A stretch of 64,000 nucleotides of DNA, from contig NC_092271.1 in the NCBI RefSeq assembly GCF_036320965.1, positions 25,581,036 through 25,645,035 of the forward strand, in the 5' to 3' direction. The stretch comes from Panulirus ornatus. Its lineage: Eukaryota > Arthropoda > Malacostraca > Decapoda > Palinuridae. The translations under genes were made by a program, and so were the position numbers. The first letter of the stretch is position 1; each line of letters opens with the position of its first letter. Under the pieces are notes generated by a model. That model did no database searches, had not been told where the DNA came from, and worked only from the letters and a program-made list of their open reading frames with translations. Shown piece after piece: positions 1 through 11,206 of this stretch.

Positions 1-95
1 GTGTGTGTGTGTAATGACGGACATTCCCAGAAATTCACTTTCATCTTGGTGCTAGCAATGACGTCAGCCCCCTTACAACGTGCTCCACAAGTGGC

Positions 96-98
<3 letters not shown>

Positions 99-149
<51 letters not shown>
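99..149. repeat. (TG)n microsatellite
   Basis: About 25 uninterrupted TG units. Confidence 0.95.
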
Positions 150-152
<3 letters not shown>

Positions 153-557
153 GCACGTAACGTAACGTAACTTCTGTCACTCGGGCTGTCACACACGCCT
201 GCGCTTGCGGTCAGATGACTGGAGTTTTGCGTTTCATAACTTTCCATCATCCTCGTGTTTTTAAGTTAATTTTAGTGGCCAGTCCGGGAATGTGCGTCGT
301 ATGACGGTGAAAGTATATATATATATATTTCGAGCCCCGAGAGCAATATGTCGAATCTCTCAGATGACAGCTGCAAGAACAGTGGTGTATCTGTACACAC
401 CACACCACACCATCCTCCCTCCCTCCCTCCCTCCTTCACGGTTCTGATGCTTCCACCACCACCGCCTGTGCACCAGCTGGTGGCTTTCCACCGCCACCGC
501 TGCTGCCGACCATCTGCGCCCGTCTCGTGCGCGCGCTTCCATCCGGGTGACTTGCCC

Positions 558-670
<113 letters not shown>

Positions 671-1148
671 CATTGTTAGCTCCCGAGCCCAGAATATGAC
701 GTGGCCGCCACCCACCCCCCACACAGCCTGACGGAAGAGGAACGCCCCACCCAGCCACCCTCCACACCATCGCCAGGTGGGGGAATTTCTTGCGTGGTTG
801 GTGGTAGTTTGTCCCTCCCTCGTCTCTCTCACTCTGGGAGACAGTTATGGCCTCTTTCAAGATGCCAGTCACCTCCGTAGGGCATAGTCTGCGCCAGACG
901 GATGAACGTCCACCCACTTCTTCGTCAGTGGAGAAGGAAGTCAGTGTGGCTTCTTCGTTGACGCCGCCAGCACCAGTGTGCAACATCCGCGGTGGACCGG
1001 GTCCCCACAGTGTGAGTTGCCGTGGCTGGAGTATTCTTAAAGTCGCTCGTCTAACTAAAGCCGTGAGGGTCATTCCGTTTATCCTGGTGAGTTCTGCCTT
1101 CTACTTGTAAGTGTCTTAAAGGCGTGTTGATATCCTGGCTCTACCGTC

Positions 1149-1150
<2 letters not shown>

Positions 1151-1218
<68 letters not shown>
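1151..1218. repeat. (TC)n microsatellite
   Basis: About 33 TC units after a single GT interruption at its start. Confidence 0.95.
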
Positions 1219-1220
<2 letters not shown>

Positions 1221-1678
1221 AAAGATTAGGATGCGATTACCGTCCTCAGGCAGGTAAACTATTCTTTTTTTTTTCCTCCCCCTCCATGTTCCACGGTTCT
1301 TCAACCCCCCCCCCTCCCCCGCCTCCATATGTTCCCCCGTTCTGAGAGAGGGGGGGGGGGGGGAGAGACCTGTTGCTTCCCTACGCCTTCATAACCAGGT
1401 TCCTCCATAAGCTCACTTCGCCTGTGTCCACCCTGTTAGTCCAGGCGTAGTTTTGTGATCGCTTGTGTCGTTGCACTCACTCACTCACTCACACATTTAT
1501 CTATCTATCTGTCTTTCTCTCAAGTAGTGTCCCTCCTCCTGTCGTAGCCCAGTGTATATTGTGGTCTTTCCAGACATGTTTCCGCTACCGTTGTCTCCGC
1601 TCTGACGATCGCAGAAGCGGTGGGGGAGGACTGTGTCCTCCCTCCCCCTCCACCTAACTCAGGAACTTCCCGCCGCTG

Positions 1679-1680
<2 letters not shown>

Positions 1681-1730
<50 letters not shown>

Positions 1731-1860
1731 AACCTTTGTGTTTTCCGGGGGGGGGGGGAGAGTTTTACACTCGTGTTGCCCCGTCTCTTAACCTTGTTTA
1801 TATGTACCATGTCTTTACTACTGTGTGTGAGTACCATGTCTTTACTACTGTGTGTGAGTA
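1681..1860 (-). mobile_element. CR1-like LINE 3' end with (GT)n and a 28-bp duplication
   Basis: (GT)n at 1681-1726, then a G-run, GAGAGTTTTACACTCGTG and TTGCCCCGTCTCTTAACC. Two copies of a unit containing TACCATGTCTTTACTACTG follow (about 1805-1858). Confidence 0.55.
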
Positions 1861-2040
1861 CACATACGCATGAGCCGCATCCTGGATTCGAACCCGTGCG
1901 GGTCCGACCCCGGATGGGCTCATGTGTGTGATTACCCATTTGTACTGTACAGGGAGGGAGTTTTAAACTCGTGGGGCCGCCCCCATCTCTTGATCATCTC
2001 TTCCTGTCTTTATAACTTCTTGAATTTGTGTACATTGTCT
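1861..2040 (-). mobile_element. CR1-like LINE 3' end and tRNA-like hairpin
   Basis: 1871-1922 is an imperfect inverted repeat (ATGAGCCGCATCC and GGATGGGCTCAT) around GGATTCGAACCC, the reverse of an RNA polymerase III B box. 1922-2000 is a further CR1-like end: ATTACCCATTTGTACTGTAC, GGGAGTTTTAAACTCG, CCCCATCTCTTGA. Confidence 0.45.
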
Positions 2041-2619
2041 GCATTCACCTTGTCCAAGGACTGTCTGTGTTGCTGTTGCTGACGGTCGGTGTTCCTTGAA
2101 GGGCTGAGGGTGTGTTGTGGGGGGGTGCTGACGTGTGCTCCTGTGTGGAACTGCTTCCTTGACCCGGGGGGGTTGGAGTTCACCCAGGAGGCTGAGGAGG
2201 TGGGTGGGTGGTGGTGGGAACCGTTGTGTTGGTGATAGCGGTAGTGGGGGGTGGTTGGTGTGAGCTGTGGTGGTGGTCGTGGTGGTGGTGGTCGGTCTGG
2301 CTCCCCCGACCATTGCATGACTAATGAGTGGTCGTCATGGTAACCAGCAGGGGACTGTGAAAGTACCAGTAAACACCGTCATATCTGGTCGTATCGATTG
2401 GTGGGATAATGGAGAATATACACCACCCGTGGTGTCTACGGACGAAGCTTCGGTTATGGAGGAACAATGCGTACGCCAGGCAGGAAACAGCTGCTGGTGG
2501 CATTCGCTTGTATCCTGTCGTGTTTTTTTTTTTTTTTCAAACTGTGGATTATTTTTTTTTTCTCTCCTAAATGATATTTTTTTTGGGGGGAGGTTTGGCG
2601 TTGGTTAGTCTATTGTAAA

Positions 2620-2830
2620 CTGGTAGTTAAGGTTGGGTTTAGGTCGGATTAAGTTAGGGAAAGCCTTAGGATTGTCTAGTTTAGATATGGAAAGCCCTTA
2701 AGTTAGTGTAAGAATATCCCTTAGGTTAGTGTAGATAAGAATAGCCCTTAACCCAAAGTATAGTTTAGGTAAGAAAAGTCCCTAAGCTTAGCTTAGTTTA
2801 GGGGAGTGTAAGTCATTAGTTTAAGAAAGC
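2620..2830 (+). repeat. Degenerate tandem repeat rich in TTAG
   Basis: Loose units containing GTTAGTGTA, AAGAATAGCCCTTA and variants; at least four. Confidence 0.5.
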
Positions 2831-2924
2831 CATGATCATTGCTAACATTGCATGCACACGATGCATGTGCCTGCATTGACTGTCCGTGTATCTTATTGCA
2901 AGGTCAGAAATGCAGAATTAACAT

Positions 2925-3172
2925 CTTTTTTTTTTCTTTTAAACTATTTGCCATTTCCCGCGTTAGCGAGGTAGCGTTAAGAACAGAGGACTGGGCCTTT
3001 TTTGGAATATCCTCACCTGGCCCCCTCTGTTCCTTCTTTTGGAAAATTAAAAAAAAAAAAGAAAAACCGAGAGGGGAGGATTTCCAGCCCCCCGCTCCCT
3101 CCCCTTTTTGTCGCCTTCTACGACACGCAGGGAATACGTGGGAAGTATTCTTAATCCCCTATCCCCAGGGAT
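2925..3172 (-). mobile_element. SINE (family 1), near-complete, minus orientation
   Basis: A poly-T start (3' tail reversed) leads to CCATTTCCCGCGTTAGCGAG, CTGGCCCCCTCTGTTCC, TCGCCTTCTACGACACGCAG and CCCCTATCCCCAGGGAT. The same layout recurs at 51808-52042, with partial copies at 6452, 14528, 14896 and 28978. No open frame. Confidence 0.72.
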
Positions 3173-4154
3173 AAAATTAACATGTTAATACATTTAAGAA
3201 TAACTCACCTCCCCGCGTATGCCCAGTGTATGAAACTCGAAGCTCATGGTGTGTGGGTTTTTTTTTCTTTCTTTTTTTAAGGACTGTGTAGACTTCAGCC
3301 TCCCTTGTGTCCCCACCCGCTGTGGGCAGGGCATCGCGTCGTGAGCGCATGACGTCAACACTGAAGGTCTTGGAATCGGCGGGTGGTTACGGAGTACGTG
3401 AGAAGGTGTAAACATGCGGAGAGGAGGCGGAGGAGGGAGGGTGGGAGAAGTGTGGTGGGGTGTCTGGACTCGGAGTGGTCTAGCTAGCATGGCGTCTGCT
3501 TAATTTTTTTTTTTTTTCTCTCCTCCCAAGCGTTCTAATTAGGCAGCGATTACTCTGTATTACCCATTATTACTGTAATGATCTCAAGACGTGTGGTGGG
3601 GGGGTTGGGAATACGGAACACGATATAGTCGTATGACTTACAAGTGGCGATAGAGGACGATATATCAGTAAACCGCGATATTTAACGATGGAACGATATA
3701 CACGTGACTGAGTTATATCATCGTATGTGGCGATAGAGATCAGAATAACGATATAAACTGTATTTAACGATAGAACAAAAAAAAAAAAAAAAAGGACACA
3801 GCATCTGCGATTCATTTAACGGTGTAAACTATCCTTAGCGATATATGACAACGTCGTTAAGTAATGAAACAGAACGATACCTAACGACTTATGGCCATAT
3901 GGCCGACGATACGAGTCGTGAACATTATATCTTTCAGGCATTTCGTTTTCTTGGGGCCTTTCCAATCGAAGAGAATGTCTGTAAGTACCATTTTCCTCGT
4001 CTAACCTTCGTACATTCCGCCATTACGTCTGGTATCCGGATATGGCTCGGTAATATATATTCGGTTACGGGCCACGGTTGTTCTCGACAATTGTCTTGGA
4101 TTATTCCGTGTGTTATCGTGGCCTTGATGTCAGGGGGTGAGATTATGGCAGTTT

Positions 4155-4230
4155 GCTGTTGATATATGATGTATTGCTGTGTGACCTTGAATGCTGTTGA
4201 TATATGATGTATTGCTGTGTGACCTTGAAT
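4155..4230 (+). repeat. Exact 38-bp tandem duplication
   Basis: Two identical units beginning GCTGTTGATATATGATGTAT. Confidence 0.92.
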
Positions 4231-4365
4231 GCTGTTCGTTGATTAGCATTCTCTACGTCTTCGGGAAAGCGAGATGTACTGAGGATATGTGCGCATACGT
4301 TTGTGTGTATTTGATTATCTTTTTACTCTACGGGGAAAGAGTTTTGTATTCGAAGGGCCCCCATA

Positions 4366-4367
<2 letters not shown>

Positions 4368-4411
<44 letters not shown>
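4368..4411. repeat. (TG)n microsatellite
   Basis: About 21 units. Confidence 0.95.
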
Positions 4412-4412
<1 letters not shown>

Positions 4413-4763
4413 TCAGGCTAAACGAAAACGGCAGATCGCAGTGAGACGAAAACATGTATTCATTTATCCCTAGATCTGATTACATATCCGGCTTCCCCTC
4501 TCCCCACCTTCCCTTCCCCTGACACATCGCGGATGCGCAAAAACTGGTCCTGTCTTTTTCCTCCTCCTCCGCCGCCGCTGCGCCCGAGTCACACAGTATT
4601 TTGACGCGTTCCTGAGAACACGTCTGGGATAAATCTGAAAAGAGAGACAGACCATTTTGAACAAAAAAGAGAGAGCATCGTAGTGTTGTACACCTTTTTT
4701 TTTTTTTATTCATTTTAGATAGTAGTTGATTTACACGGTCGGAAATATGGTAAGTTACGTATT

Positions 4764-4764
<1 letters not shown>

Positions 4765-4830
<66 letters not shown>
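4765..4830. repeat. (CA)n microsatellite
   Basis: About 33 units. Confidence 0.95.
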
Positions 4831-4832
<2 letters not shown>

Positions 4833-5714
4833 TTAACACAGAATTATCTGATCTGGGGTTGATCCCTTCAGGGAAGTGTTTATAACTAGGATTCATAGAG
4901 AACCATGCTGACAACATCGTGGTGGGGGGAAGGGGGGGATATTGCATTAGGGAACTTCGTCACTTCCTGGAAGTAATTAGTTGCAAGGACATCATCACCG
5001 TCCCATGGAGACTAGGCGTCTGCTGGAAGTTGGTAGTTTAGTAATGTAGTTTGATGATGGGAAAGGATGTTGGTACTGGGAATTGAAAAATGGCGTGGGG
5101 AGGAGGGAGGAGAGGGGAATTGACAAGCAAATTGGAATTAAGAAGCTGCTTGGAATTAAAGAGCTTCTGGTAATTAAATGGGTGACTGGAAGTAATCATT
5201 TCCTTTTTTTTTTTATTTGCGGAATGAGAAGGCTTCTGGCAGTTAGACTGGCTGCGTGGAAACGAGTGTGTGTGTGTGTGTGTCTGGTGCCGTCATGATA
5301 TGATGTGCAGATAACGGCACACTTGTGGCGGTGCGTCGCACCTCACCCTCCTGTCCAGGCACCCCCTGTATGTGGGACGTCCCGCCACCTCCACCGGGCG
5401 GGACCACAGCTCATGGACCCTGATGTGGTGTGTGAGTGCAAGGACAAGTTAGGAGTAAGTGCTAAGTGTTTCACAGTGTGGAAGATGTGCACCCCGGGCT
5501 TGAGGCGTCTAGTGCAAATGTTGAATCGGTGTTTGCAATGTCTTAAAAGACGGGCGGCGTCCATCGCGCAGACGAGAAAGTGTGACACGTACATGTTTGG
5601 GGGTGTTTAGTTTCCAATGGTCACGGCCTCTGCCATCACCACTTTTCTTTGTCACGGTGTGGGGTAGGGTAGGATGGATGCCTGAGACTCTGGGCTGACC
5701 CTTGGTAATTCACT

Positions 5715-5825
5715 GAAATCGGAAATGCTTCTCTTTAATGTTGAAATCGGGAACGCGTCTGTGTTATGTTGAAATCGGGAATGCGTCTCTTATGTTGAAA
5801 CGGGAATACGTCTGTGTTATGTTGA
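5715..5825 (+). repeat. Degenerate ~30-bp tandem repeat
   Basis: Four units around TTGAAATCGGGAATGCGTCT followed by a GTTATG-type spacer. Confidence 0.7.
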
Positions 5826-6373
5826 TAACTACTAAGTATATTTCCCCTTGCGTAACTTGAAACCCAAGGACAACGCTCGACTTCTAACCATTTTCTTTTT
5901 ATTTTTTTCAGTAGGATGGGGTAGAGTTGATAATTTCCGATAGCTACTTGGTAATCATTGTACATCTCTTGTCTTTTATAATTTGGCGGTGTAAAAGTTA
6001 TCATCGTGCGTGTTTCACTGTGTTTTATATCCTTGAACAACAGACATGACCATTCATATGATATAGTGCAAATTATAGCTTCGACACATGTGATTATTAA
6101 CAGTAATTAAAAAGTGTGTGTGTTAGTTGGGCAAGGGTGTTTGTGCACTGCATGTCTTCATGAAAGTCTGTTGTATGTTGCCGAATCTACGGAAGCGAAT
6201 TGATTATTGTGATGCAGAAGCATCCTTGTATGTTAGAAAAATGGATGATAGAGGCAGTGTCCGCGTTCAAGTCATGGATACGACACTCAACAGAAATTGA
6301 ATTCTACTCTTGTTAATGCTTGGCGCATCGGCAAAGAAAACGACCTTATACTGGGGATTAAGATTAAAACCGA

Positions 6374-6374
<1 letters not shown>

Positions 6375-6451
<77 letters not shown>
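6375..6451. repeat. (TA)n microsatellite abutting a SINE
   Basis: About 38 units; the SINE 3' tail begins immediately after. Confidence 0.95.
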
Positions 6452-6453
<2 letters not shown>

Positions 6454-6570
6454 TTTCTTTCATACTATTCGCCATTTCCCGCATTAGCTAGGTAGCGTTA
6501 AGAACAGAGGACTGGGCCTTTGAGGGAATATCCTTACCTGGCCCCCTTCTCTGTTCCTTCTTTTGGAAAT
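6452..6570 (-). mobile_element. SINE (family 1) 3' half abutting (TA)n
   Basis: Begins directly after a (TA)n tract with TTCTTTCTTTCATACTATTC, then CCATTTCCCGCATTAGC, and stops after TTCCTTCTTTTGGAAAT. Confidence 0.65.
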
Positions 6571-7147
6571 AATGAACCCATGTGTTTTATCACTGTAAGG
6601 TGATGTATGATTGTGATCTGTTAATGTGTTCATGGAAGGGTTTCCATACGAGGCAACTGTGTTGTTATCTTTTCACCATTATCTCTACCCTTTCCTCTTC
6701 GTTTATATTCATCGTCTTTCCTCGCTTCCAAACTCCCATTTTCCTCTTGCTCTTACCCCTCTTTCCCCTTCGTCTCACCCTAGTTATACCACGTTCGCTT
6801 ACCATGTCCGGTCGCCGAGGTGCTCCTCACCTGGTTTTTGGCGTCAGGTGAGACCCTGGGCGGGCTGTGGTCCTGAGGCCATAGTAGGACGGCCGTGGGG
6901 GTGAGGTATGCGGGGGATGATGGCGGTGGTGATGCGGTAACTCCGGCCAGCCTCGGCATAATTTGGAGGCTGCGGACTGCAGTTGCCGGGGACTGGTGGT
7001 GGCAGGGGGTAGGGAGACCACTCGCTCCGTCCAGCTAGGAGGGGGTCTTAAATAGGTGCATACGCGAGCTAGGCGCTTGATAGTTACATGTTGATATTAT
7101 TATTATTGTTGGTTTATCATCTCCTGTACGGATATATTTCTAAACTG

Positions 7148-7149
<2 letters not shown>

Positions 7150-7217
<68 letters not shown>
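7150..7217. repeat. (TA)n microsatellite
   Basis: About 34 units. Confidence 0.95.
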
Positions 7218-7221
<4 letters not shown>

Positions 7222-8190
7222 AATGATTTCCAGCATGTTTTATGTTGTTGTGCTCTCTCTCTCACATGTACAGCTGTCGTTTGTAACCAGAAGCGTCACG
7301 CCTTATTTAGAACATTTTTTCGTATCCAATCATATTATCAACGTTTTATAGCCGGGTTTTCATGTTAGAAGAGAATGCTCGCGAACTTTTTACTCTTATT
7401 TTTTTTTATAGTGTTTTTTCTTCCAAGTGACAAGTAGTTATTTAAGTGAGAGAAACATCTGTGAATTAGCAGTCACTTGAAGTGAAAGGAACGGTTGACG
7501 AAGGAGCGAGTTTGGTGGTGTGGTGGGATCAGGGGCGTGGGAGGCCTTCAGGGGGGGGGGGGTTACCTTGCTTGGCCACCACCGGTCCAGTTCACTCGCC
7601 TCCTCCGCAGTATTAATTTTTAAACTGGGTTGCCTCAGCTGTTGCCATGACCCTGTCCCCAGGCTGGGTCCCTCACACCTCAACGGCCCTCTTCTCAGAA
7701 GTTGTCAGCCGGCCGACTTGAAGCTTGCTGGACTAAGCTTAACTCACCCGCCGGTGCTCGCGTTATTCATAGCCTATATCGAGTAGTTTACTGAACGTTA
7801 GATCATACAAGCGTGGTCTTTGGTAAAGGTCTTGTTTGAACCGAGGAAGGTGATGTACATAGAGAGAGACTGGCGTTTAATGATGTTAGATATATTCAAA
7901 ACATATACTTAAAAGCTGATTGAGTCATACATGTATAACTTATTTACACTTATTTAATCACTTTGTTTTGAGTGTGAAAATTGAAAGGAATCAGGATGTC
8001 CTTAGGCTGGACGAAGGTTAGAAGGGATTTAGCCTTGCTAGGATGGATCTACATGTAGCGATGAATCTCCACTTGACAACGATAACGATGGTTGTCAAAT
8101 GGAGCTGGAAAGGAAGGGTGAAGAGGAGAGGAGTAAGGTGTTCGGGGGAGTGAGAGGTTGTGGGGGTAGGAAGTATTAGATCTGGTTAGG

Positions 8191-8358
8191 CTATTTTTAG
8201 CGCACTCTGGACCAGAGGTCAACGGTGAGCGTGTTGCGATGTCTCAACCTCCGCTGATGTGCGCTCCGTTCCCCGCTATTTTTAGCGCACTCTGGATCCG
8301 AGGTCAAGTGAGCGTGTTGCGGTGGCTCAACCTCCACTGGTGTGCGCTCCGTTCCCTT
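8191..8358 (+). repeat. Tandem duplication of about 85 bp
   Basis: Units 8191-8275 and 8276-8358 both start CTATTTTTAGCGCACTCTGG and end TGTGCGCTCCGTTCCC, with about 10% differences. Confidence 0.85.
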
Positions 8359-8825
8359 CGCCTCTCGCGGACTTTCGTCGTTCTTTCGCTATTTTATGTG
8401 ACATCCCGGCAAGAGTTGCTGAGGCCAGATGGAAAGGAATGGTTGGCTTTGTTGGTCCGTTTGTCCGTGTTTAAAAGAAAGTATTTGAGTTTCGTGCTTT
8501 GATAACTTTGATTTACTTATATCACCCGGCTGTGCTAACTTTGTTTTACTAATATCACCCGGCTATGCTAGGCTGCGGCGCATAGCCGTGGCGACTGACT
8601 GGTACGTCTCGTGGAAAGGTGGCTGCTGGAAGTAGGATAATGAGGACTTGGGGTAGAGTAGGAAAGGCAGGCGTATGCAGGAGGGAGGTTGAGGGAGGTT
8701 ATACCTCTCCACAAGGACATAGCAGATTGGGCTGGGCATTGATAAGGGAGTTATAATGTCGGCCAGTACACTACGCAGTGCGGCCATACTATTGATTGTC
8801 TCCCTCGGCCCCCTGGCGCCTTCAT

Positions 8826-8951
8826 CCTGGGCACCCTTGTTACCCGCCCCATAACCCAGGGTATCCATTGCGACCCCACCCCGTTACCTTGGGTACCCGG
8901 TGTTACCCACCCCCGTCTCCTTGGGTGACCATATTACTCGCCCCGTCATTC
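8826..8951 (+). repeat. Degenerate ~31-bp minisatellite
   Basis: Four units of the form CTTGGGTACCC followed by GTTACCCGCCCC-like sequence. Confidence 0.65.
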
Positions 8952-9090
8952 CACAAAGTACTTGGGCTCGAAGGCTGGGCATAACGCTGCTAGTTGAGAA
9001 TTAATGTACAGAAAGTTTCGGAATTAGGTTGAGCAGCATTCATGTATATTACCTCTTTTTTTTTTTTAAGCCATGGCTCATGGGGTTATA

Positions 9091-9161
9091 CCTTGACGTT
9101 AATGTCCTTAATGACCCCAAGCGTTCATTAAGCTGAGAGCCCAAATAACCAGCCAACCATC
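9091..9161 (+). repeat. Dispersed ~55-bp repeat, copy 1
   Basis: CTTGACGTTAATGTCCTTAA, TGACC, and a tail AGCCCAAATAACCAGCCAAC. Related to 38205-38265 and 43681-43740. Confidence 0.45.
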
Positions 9162-9243
9162 ATGTGGGCGTTCATTTTCTTTAAACTTCCTGTCGTGATT
9201 ATTAGCTATCCTAGTATCATTCTCCTATCTTTACTGTTCATCC

Positions 9244-9246
<3 letters not shown>

Positions 9247-9314
<68 letters not shown>
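9247..9314. repeat. (TA)n microsatellite
   Basis: About 34 units. Confidence 0.95.
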
Positions 9315-9315
<1 letters not shown>

Positions 9316-10383
9316 CAAACTGTGTTGTAGCGTCTTGAACGCTGATGTGGGACCAGGCGTTTCCTGAGCCGCTGTAAGTCCTCTCTCCAAAGATGTGCCA
9401 GCCTGGGTTATGAGACCACGAAGACCCATCCTCCCAGAGCCCATGTTGAAGTGCGGGATGAAGCCAGACAAGGAGGGAAACGCCCTGACAGCGGTGAGAC
9501 CGTTGTGTGTTGTGTTGTGGCGGTCGGGGAGCGTTGCCGTGATTTATGATGATGGCCGTCGTCCCCTCGACGCGGCAGACGGTAGGCTATAGCCTCCGGC
9601 TCTTGAGATACCGTGGTCAGTGACACGATGTGGGAGTGTCGCATCGAGGCCACTTGATAACGGGGACGTCCAGACGGCTCGGGTGATAAGGCCGCATCGA
9701 GACGATAATGCAGCGAGATAGTAAACATGTAGCTGAGAGACGATAAGCGTAGCGTAAAAGGACTGCATCGTAGCCAGGAGTCGTTAGCATGCCAAGTTGG
9801 TTGAGGGGGGGGGGGGGGAGGAAAAGATGACAAACGCCGATGCAGCTCGAGGGCCGGGTATCATCTCGTATATTATTCTCGTTCGGGGAAGGTTTTATGG
9901 TGAGTTATGTAGCGGAAGCTTCTTACTGTGGGAGGCGTAGATATCCGAAGGGGCCCCACACGCTCTGATAAAGCTGTTAGGGGTAATCGGTACTTACGAT
10001 CTAGCTCCTCCATCCCTCTTGGGAGCAGCCCTCTCACCAACACAGTCACGGCTGTCCTTGCTTCGCTGCTTTCTCGTAGTTTTCGTGCTCGCCAACATCG
10101 TCAGGTTCGTCCTTGTCAAGTCCTTATGTATTACCCCCCAGTCCCCTCCCCCTCCTGCGTCGTCAGGTCTGTCCTTGCCGAGCTGATATCTTCTCTTTTC
10201 TCTTCCTTCGACCCCGCTCTCGTTTTATGTTATGCGGGAGAAGAATGACGAGGGGGGTCAGTGGAGCAGGTATTCTTTATATTTAGGTTATAACTCAATT
10301 CTCTACTGGTGCTGCTCTGGTATGTTTCTAGGTTAGAACGCATATCATTACCAGCGCTGTGGTAACCATTGTAGGTTAGAACG

Positions 10384-10387
<4 letters not shown>

Positions 10388-10450
<63 letters not shown>
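10388..10450. repeat. (TG)n microsatellite
   Basis: About 31 units. Confidence 0.95.
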
Positions 10451-10451
<1 letters not shown>

Positions 10452-10639
10452 TATTCCTTTGTTATGATATTTTTATGGAATTTAAAGAGTAGAGTAGGCC
10501 CTCAGTTACCCGAGAAAAAGTTTCCAGTTTTCATCATTTGCCATGGACACCAGATAATCACCCGAGATAGCGTAGCACTAGAGTTTTAACATGCAAGATA
10601 GCGAAGCTTATTGTTAGCGCGATACGCCGGTGGTTTTGA

Positions 10640-10795
10640 CGGGAGCTGCATCCAAACTGTGAACGCGACCTCTGGGTTTGATGAACTGGCATTTTCCCTA
10701 ACTCTTGTGACGGGTCGGTTTGATTCCCAACCATCGTACCCAAGGGTCGTATCATCATGCACAAGGGGATAATAGCTATACCTGTTAGGTGATTA
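10640..10795 (+). mobile_element. Candidate tRNA-derived SINE
   Basis: GGTCGGTTTGATTCCCAACC resembles a B box (GGTTCGANTCC). It is followed by ATCGTACCCAAGGGTCGTAT and preceded by CTAACTCTTGTGACGGG. Only one copy is in the window and no A box is convincing. Confidence 0.35.
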
Positions 10796-11084
10796 TGGTA
10801 CTGTATGATACCAAAGTTTCTGTGTAGATGAATAGTACGTGTTTACTTTGATAATTAATTTTACGGACTGAAAATGCATGGGTAGAAAAATTGTGTCACA
10901 TTGCACTCATGGTAAATGCTCATTTATTAGAACTAGTTTCCATTCAGTAATTAGGCCTTTGCTTGACTACCTTCTTCGCTTACTTTTAAGGTAGTTTTCA
11001 GTGTGTTCTTTTGAGGCGTGTATCAGCTTTCATTTAATTCGTAGCATTTTCTCCTCGATTTACTTTTTATTCCATTCTTTACAG

Positions 11085-11206
11085 CGTGGGTGAGCCAGAT
11101 CCCCGAGGCCAAAGATGGCGGCGCTTCCGACCTGCTGCACCACCTGCCTCTCCTCCGACCTTCCAACACCGAGGCCAAGCTCCAGTACCTCTCCATCATC
11201 CCCAAG
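11085..11206 (+). CDS. smg: smaug coding exon 1 of the visible part
   Basis: Encodes the stretch with [20 protein letters not shown], matching the N-terminal Smaug similarity region. The acceptor follows a pyrimidine-rich tract ending TTTACAG. The exon starts with the last two bases of a codon and ends in phase 0 before GTTAGC. Confidence 0.92.

Noticed and set aside
847..1110. Open frame starting MASFKMPVTSVGHSLRQ, with GTGAGT near its end at 1087
   Set aside because: No recognisable domain, no downstream exon could be linked, and it does not resemble a Smaug N-terminus. It could be a 5' exon of something, but I cannot support it.
5305..5610. 101-codon frame in a GC-richer patch
   Set aside because: No homology recognised and no splice context. 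Left out.
6804..6847. Possible first exon MSGRRGAPHLVFGV ending at GTGAGA
   Set aside because: Its end phase does not fit the exon at 11085, which needs one base from upstream, and there is no family similarity.
9394..9493. Exon-like segment between CCAAAG and a GTGAGA donor
   Set aside because: One frame is open but has no Smaug similarity and its phase cannot be tied to the exon at 11085.
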